Shown here piece after piece: positions 49,601 to 51,259 of a stretch of 51,259 nucleotides of DNA (positions within the stretch are counted from its first letter, which is position 1; each line of letters begins with the position of its first letter). Source of the DNA: Christensenellaceae bacterium (GTDB taxonomy: Bacteria > Bacillota > Clostridia > Christensenellales > UBA1750). The notes beneath the pieces are model-generated. The model worked only from the letters and a program-made list of their open reading frames with translations. It ran no database searches and was not told the origin of the DNA. The translations under genes and the position numbers were made by a program. The stretch is from contig JAITGM010000045.1 of assembly GCA_031280685.1 (NCBI GenBank), positions 1 through 51,259 on the forward strand, written 5' to 3'.

Positions 49601-49712
49601 CCGTCCTGCCGGTGATGAGATAGAGCGCGCCCTCCCCAAAGGCCGAAAAATCGACGCTCTGCTCGCCCGGATAGGGTCCGAAGGCGCAAAGGGTCAGCTT
49701 CAGCGGCCTCAT
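46593..49712 (-). CDS. sbcC: Exonuclease subunit SbcC (Rad50-like SMC ATPase)
   Basis: SbcC with SbcD forms the Mre11/Rad50-type nuclease that opens hairpins and trims DNA ends. The 1039-residue protein has Walker A GRTGSGKTS (about 35-43), long coiled coils rich in Glu/Ala/Arg/Leu, and a zinc hook CPVCGALHH near residue 523. The C-terminal signature is SLSGGESFKASLALAL and Walker B is LDALFIDEGFGSLD. The start overlaps sbcD by 4 bases. SbcCD is known to cleave long DNA hairpins, of interest given the large palindromic repeats in this window. Confidence 0.95.
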   Translation of the reverse strand: MRPLKLTLCAFGPYPGEQSVDFSAFGEGALYLITGRTGSGKTSLFDAISFALFGQPSGRARGERMLRSDFAPPERRSFVRLSFRLRGEEYEVERSPSYLRPKLKGEGLIEEPAAARLLAPGGRVVTGMRPVTIAIEEILGVIREQFAQTSMIAQGDFQRFLFSPTAERLAILRRLFATEGLERFQALLKEESLALKRRLDAGKEGFLRIAAGLRPGGMPGGDALALWLQNPGPPESFLAELERLLRNLEAEASLLRQGGEDLGRRRDALRLELSLAAGQNARLDALEHTRGALQAALLRGPEFERLGERLKNGLAARRGAFPAAQERERAEQALEALAKELLAAAEAFARREGALIAAREALAREAGNDALREELHARATRLEGEQSGYAELERLSKELKARELAISAGGAALEAQGLAITEKKTALEALRAESEKLAGAEDRHATLEARRAALRADADALEALRADYKAIQQKKSALHALNEGFLRAEATFAETDRRFAEMERRFFLEQAGLLAQALKKGLPCPVCGALHHPSPAHLSMDAPSEAELTRAKELLEASRKAREEGAGRIGRARAELAALEENWLAGVSRLLPGTKKEGALEALAAFSKQNEGDLSENAHLLGKALVGLQRRERLLPALQALALALPGEELALQEAGRALEGEKQRRAALLAGRSSLLARLSAPSQAEGERALREARAELSNLNKAREQAARAESEAAQALESARAVLLERQGRERGLSLARENAQSEFQAALRENAFESEEEYRAALLSEPEIEALEKQGREYAESLRALGREEERLQAETKGLVKKELSLLESELSGLERELAANSERLTALLGSLNAGENALRSLGELQLSLSQTEAEYIALRSLSDVANGELRGERRLSFEAYAQRSYFARVLRAANRRLLSMSGGRFLLTLEGAGVDLRRQSGLELSVLDQYTGLARDVRSLSGGESFKASLALALGLSDAVSAVAGGVQLDALFIDEGFGSLDSESLEGAVQTLLEIAGEKRLVGVISHVAELRQRIPQRISVESGPMGSGIRQ

Positions 49713-50923
49713 GGCTGCCCCTCCTTCCGCAAATAGCCGCGTACGAGGGCCATTTGCGTTTCGCTGAGCGTTTCGCCGCGCTGCGCGAGGTAAAACCGCC
49801 CGAAAAGCTCCTCTACGCCAAGTTCCTCAGCAGGCGGTTCGCCTTCCGTCTCGGCGCCGGGCGCCTCGCGGAGCGCAAAGCGCAGCTCGAGCAGGTTGGG
49901 GTAGGCTTGGCGAAGGCGGCTGAGTGCGTCATAGACCGCGCCTTGGTCGGTCAGGGTCGCGTGGATGTAGTCTTCGCTCGGGCCCTGTGCAAGGGCGGTG
50001 GCCAAAAGATCGGCCAGCGGGCCGCGCAGGGCGCGCAGCTCGCGCAGGGGCGTTAGAGGGAGCAGCTCCAGGCGAACATCGCCCTTTTTACCCAAATCGA
50101 CCATCGGCAGGCTCTTTTTTTGCCCGGCCTCGGAGGCCGAGTATTTGAGCGGCGAGCCGGCGTAGCGGACGCGCTCGCCGTTAAGCAGCGCCTGCGGACC
50201 GTGCAGATGGCCGAGGGCCGCGTAGTCGAACGCGCGCAAGGGTTCGGCCGAAACGCGGTCAAGACCGCCGACATAGGCCGTTTCGGAATCCGCCCGGCGG
50301 GGTTCCTCGGCGCCGCCTGCAAAGAATTGGTGGCCGAGGAAGACATTGCGCGCGCCCTCGTCGAGCTTCAGGCGCGAAAACGCCGCGCGCACGGCATCCT
50401 CGTGGCTTTCGATCGCGTCATCCGGGTAAAAGAGCCTGGCTAGGGCCGGATGCAGGTAGGGCAAAAGGTGAAAGAAGACGGGGCCGTGCTGATCGTTCAG
50501 CCGCAGGGTCTTGACGCCGCCCTCGAAGCGGGAGTGCACGAAAACACCGCTTTCCTCGAGCAAGCGGCCGCCAAAGCCCAGCCGCTCGGGCGAATCGTGG
50601 TTGCCGCTGATGAGAAAGACCGAGATCCCCTCGCGGGAAAGGGCGGTGAGGAAGTCGTCCAGCGCCTGCACGGCCTCCGCGCCGGGCGAGCTGCGGTCGT
50701 ACACATCCCCGGCGAGAAGCAGGGCGTCGGGCCGCTTCTCTCTCGCGAGATCGAGGATCTGACGCAGCAAAAAGCGCTGGTCTTCGAGCAGGGGGAAGCC
50801 GTTTAGGGTTTTGCCCAGGTGCAGATCGGCCAAATGGAAAAGCCGCGTGTGAAACGCCCCCTTCGCTCCATTTTTGGCCCCTTCCTTATCCTTTAGATGA
50901 AAGAAGCAGGTCGAGGAATCCAT
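49709..50923 (-). CDS. sbcD: Exonuclease subunit SbcD (Mre11-like); start probably ACG at 50848
   Basis: This is the metallophosphatase nuclease subunit partnered with SbcC. Phosphoesterase motifs in order are FHLADLHLGK, LAGDVYDR, SGNHDSP, FLGHQF and GHLHGPQ. The open frame reaches ATG 50923, but residues 1-25 (MDSSTCFFHLKDKEGAKNGA onwards) are unlike the family and lack a ribosome binding site. The family start MRLFHLADLHLGK corresponds to ACG 50848 (TRLFHLADLH), with AAGGGGG eight bases upstream. I infer a T-to-C change of an ATG, used as a weak ACG start, or a sequencing error. Confidence 0.93.
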   Translation of the reverse strand: MDSSTCFFHLKDKEGAKNGAKGAFHTRLFHLADLHLGKTLNGFPLLEDQRFLLRQILDLAREKRPDALLLAGDVYDRSSPGAEAVQALDDFLTALSREGISVFLISGNHDSPERLGFGGRLLEESGVFVHSRFEGGVKTLRLNDQHGPVFFHLLPYLHPALARLFYPDDAIESHEDAVRAAFSRLKLDEGARNVFLGHQFFAGGAEEPRRADSETAYVGGLDRVSAEPLRAFDYAALGHLHGPQALLNGERVRYAGSPLKYSASEAGQKKSLPMVDLGKKGDVRLELLPLTPLRELRALRGPLADLLATALAQGPSEDYIHATLTDQGAVYDALSRLRQAYPNLLELRFALREAPGAETEGEPPAEELGVEELFGRFYLAQRGETLSETQMALVRGYLRKEGQP

Positions 50924-51000
50924 TATGCCACAGTGTACCGCAAAGCGCGGAAAAAATCGAGGGGGATTTCCTCTTCACGGGCTGCGCTCCGCTCAACCTC

Positions 51001-51259
51001 GCCTGGGCGGCTTTGCCGCCCGGGGTTGCGCCCCAAGCGGGAGAGCAACTCTCCCGCACCCTCTCAGGGAAGGGCTTAGGGAAATTCCCGCTTAGCAAAG
51101 CGCCGATAGGCCAATCAAATTCAAGGAGCCCGCCGCCAGCGGGCGGGATTCAACTGCAGGCAGCGAAGAATGGACGAAAGCGGGAAAAAAGCGGCGCGTG
51201 GGTAGCGAAGGGGTTCGAGTTACGGATTCGGGGGGCGGGCCCGGAGGCTGCGGCCTCCG
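51001..51259 (+). repeat. Right terminal copy of dispersed cloverleaf repeat (5' part)
   Basis: This is the inverted copy of 1-259 (4 mismatches). It opens with GGGCGGC-TTT-GCCGCCC, continues through GCGGGAGAG-CAA-CTCTCCCGC and the module with CCCGCCGCC-A-GCGGGCGGG, and reaches GGGTAGCGAAGGGGTTCGAG. It ends with the outer-stem strand GGGGGCGGGC (51231-51240) and arm 1 (51241-51259), cut one base short of the arm's last pair. Between sbcD and this repeat (50924-51000) no gene is seen. Confidence 0.9.

Noticed and set aside
1..51259. A linear plasmid or phage with terminal inverted repeats
   Set aside because: The content is core chromosomal genes (infB, nusA, proS, lgt). The end repeats belong to a family that also occurs internally and stop inside a hairpin, so a contig break is simpler.
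1..51259. CRISPR arrays, rRNA genes or a replication origin
   Set aside because: No regularly spaced short repeats, rRNA-like stretches or DnaA-box clusters were seen.

Overview
The window reads as a piece of chromosome from a GC-rich, low-branching Gram-positive bacterium, most likely a member of the Clostridia (inference). The basis is the rimP-nusA-rnpM-rplGA-infB-rbfA-nrnA-truB operon order, a T-box in front of proS, a PadR/DUF1700/DUF4097 cassette, strong GGAGG ribosome binding sites, frequent TTG and GTG starts, and sigma-A promoters with 16-18 bp spacers.

Layout. 0.3-7.5 kb: translation and transcription core operon on the minus strand. 8.3-13.5 kb: glycerate kinase, a membrane-anchored phosphodiester glycosidase, leuA and an AraC/GyrI-like regulator, all minus. 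13.7-14.7 kb: a frameshifted gene with a zinc-finger-like N-terminus and a nucleoside-deoxyribosyltransferase-like domain of the kind found in defence systems. 14.8-22.4 kb: a glyoxylate-carboligase-like enzyme, T-box plus proS, small genes, a D-2-hydroxyacid dehydrogenase and an FAD dehydrogenase. 22.4-23.5 kb: a decayed radical SAM gene. 23.6-28.7 kb: a less GC-rich zinc-uptake island (zur, small His/Cys protein, znuA with an inserted ZinT domain, znuC, znuB, lipoprotein) lying between tRNA-Ala(CGC) and a copy of its 3' end. 28.7-30.3 kb: a graveyard of pseudogenes. 30.3-34.8 kb: rlmH, CPBP protease, mscL, S51-like peptidase, ECF S component and uxaC, minus. 35-42.8 kb: lrgAB, an ABC transporter with GntR regulator, lgt, pncB, a TIM-barrel isomerase and a Dabb protein. 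42.9-50.9 kb: DUF4097/DUF1700/PadR, an SH3-like secreted protein, tadA and sbcCD.

The most unusual feature is a family of large non-coding palindromic repeats. Four complete copies (7962-8054, 19375-19487, 38338-38430, 41402-41525) fold on paper into the same cloverleaf: an outer stem of 10-14 bp enclosing three hairpins, the middle one longest. Two copies share sequence and differ by compensatory base-pair changes; the other two keep the architecture with different sequence. The two window ends are near-identical 259-bp inverted copies of the upstream part of the same element and stop at exactly the same base inside arm 1. That suggests the contig broke at this repeat. I cannot assign the family to a known element.

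Other points: a likely mobile-element scar in which the island re-supplied the tRNA 3' end and displaced its terminator; short decayed duplications of the 3' ends of sbcC and the araC-type gene; and an sbcD whose expected start codon is ACG.
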